Assembly: GCF_003610355.1 (NCBI RefSeq)
Contig: NZ_RAPY01000008.1
Coordinates: 265,801 to 329,800 of the forward strand
Source of the DNA: Sphingobacterium detergens
GTDB lineage: Bacteria; Bacteroidota; Bacteroidia; Sphingobacteriales; Sphingobacteriaceae
Reading direction: 5' to 3'
Length of the DNA stretch: 64,000 nucleotides
A model generated the notes under the pieces. It saw only the letters and a program-made list of their open reading frames with translations. It was not told the DNA's origin and made no database searches. This document shows, one piece after another, positions 63,691 through 64,000 of the stretch. The stretch's first letter is position 1. Every line of letters begins with the position of its first letter. The position numbers and the translations under genes are program-made.

Positions 63691-63999
63691 CCCAAACACG
63701 ACCCTGAGCCTCCTCCGGATCGAACCTCGCAGCTCCTTAAGAGGTCGTAGGTTCTCGTCCTGCCTAGATACAAAAAAAGCCCTAACTTTCGTTAGAGCTT
63801 TTTAGTCGGGGTGGCAGGATTGGCTCAGCCACACAATGCCCAAACACGACCCTGAGCCTCCTCCGGATCGAACCTCGCAGCTCCTTAAGAGGTCGTAGGT
63901 TCTAGTCCCGCCTAGAAACAAAAAAAGCCCTAACTTTCGTTAGAGCTTTTTAGTCGGGGTGGCAGGATTCGAACCTACGACCTCCACATCCCAAATGTG
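63556..63999. repeat. 148-bp tandem repeat containing tRNA-Pro-derived segments
   Basis: Three copies start at 63556, 63704 and 63852. Each holds, on the plus strand, a T-arm-like stretch gaggtcgtaggttc, an A/T hairpin with tttc loop, and a segment identical to the 3' end of tRNA-Pro (cggggtggcaggatt). Copies 1 and 2 then diverge (ggctcagcc...), while copy 3 continues into the real tRNA-Pro gene. Copies differ at only a few bases over the shared part. Confidence 0.9.
63922..63951 (-). terminator. Terminator of tRNA-Pro, duplicated in the repeat units
   Basis: 13-bp stem with one mismatch around a GAAA tetraloop (minus strand), A-rich before and a T run after, starting 3 nt past the tRNA-Pro 3' end. 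Equivalent hairpins occur about 148 and 296 bp to the left. Confidence 0.85.
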
Positions 64000-64000
64000 G
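63954..64000 (-). tRNA. tRNA-Pro (anticodon TGG), 5' part outside window
   Basis: The 3' half of a tRNA on the minus strand: anticodon stem ccaca/tgtgg around tttggga gives TGG. The T stem gtagg/cctgc with loop ttcgaat, 3' acceptor strand caccccg and discriminator A (63954) follow. No CCA is encoded. The sequence stops at the window edge before the D arm. Confidence 0.9.

Noticed and set aside
63556..63999. CRISPR array or rRNA-like repeat
   Set aside because: The 148-bp units have no spacers and are clearly tRNA-derived.

Overview
The window looks like chromosome of a Bacteroidota member, most likely Sphingobacteriaceae (Sphingobacterium-like). This rests on a SusC/SusD polysaccharide utilization locus (PUL), Bacteroidota-type promoters (TAnnTTTG at -7, sometimes a TTG about 19-20 nt upstream), few Shine-Dalgarno sequences, a lactate-dehydrogenase-like malate dehydrogenase, a TamB/TamA-like lipoprotein pair, and moderately AT-rich DNA with many long hairpin terminators. 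Genus is inference; there is no rRNA gene in the window.

Layout. 1-2.6 kb: end of sucA and all of sucB (2-oxoglutarate dehydrogenase), closed by a strong terminator. 2.7-5 kb: accessory patch with an ORF remnant, a 24-bp tandem repeat and a Fic protein with an extra N-terminal winged-helix/AbiEi-like region. 5.1-10 kb: a membrane protein and two tandem LTA-synthase-type sulfatase-fold enzymes. 10.3-29.3 kb: housekeeping stretch with valS, a DUF4342 protein, DoxX, tamB plus a TamA-like lipoprotein, mdh, a retropepsin-like protease, an MFS exporter, a transaldolase/FSA-type aldolase, a Fur-family regulator, RNase R and a small lipoprotein. 30-33.7 kb: str-type cluster rpsL-rpsG-fusA-rpsJ with hairpins between the genes; it ends at rpsJ without running into rplC. 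33.7-46 kb: two paralogous outer-membrane barrel proteins, an unknown lipoprotein, an AI-2E-family permease, tRNA-Cys with a 56-aa basic protein, cutC, several small unknown genes, a stand-alone Smr protein, a DUF1080 protein and a secreted LRR protein.

46.1-62.3 kb: a nine-gene PUL on the minus strand. In transcription order it encodes SusC, SusD, a DUF5017 surface lipoprotein, an 883-aa secreted enzyme-like protein of unassigned family, a beta-helix glycosidase-like lipoprotein, two SGNH hydrolases, an FAD-dependent oxidoreductase and a sodium/solute symporter. Several genes overlap by a few bases or are spaced under 35 nt, so an operon is likely. A divergent GntR/LacI-type regulator lies at 62.5 kb, and a recognisable SusC promoter with a direct-repeat candidate operator lies between them. 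The glycan is not identifiable from sequence alone; a decorated (acylated), possibly pectin-like substrate is the working guess.

63.5-64 kb: the most unusual structure in the window. A 148-bp tandem array carries tRNA-Pro 3' ends, their terminator and inverted tRNA T-arm relics, leading into a tRNA-Pro(TGG) gene cut by the window edge. A perfect 17-bp inverted repeat brackets the first unit.
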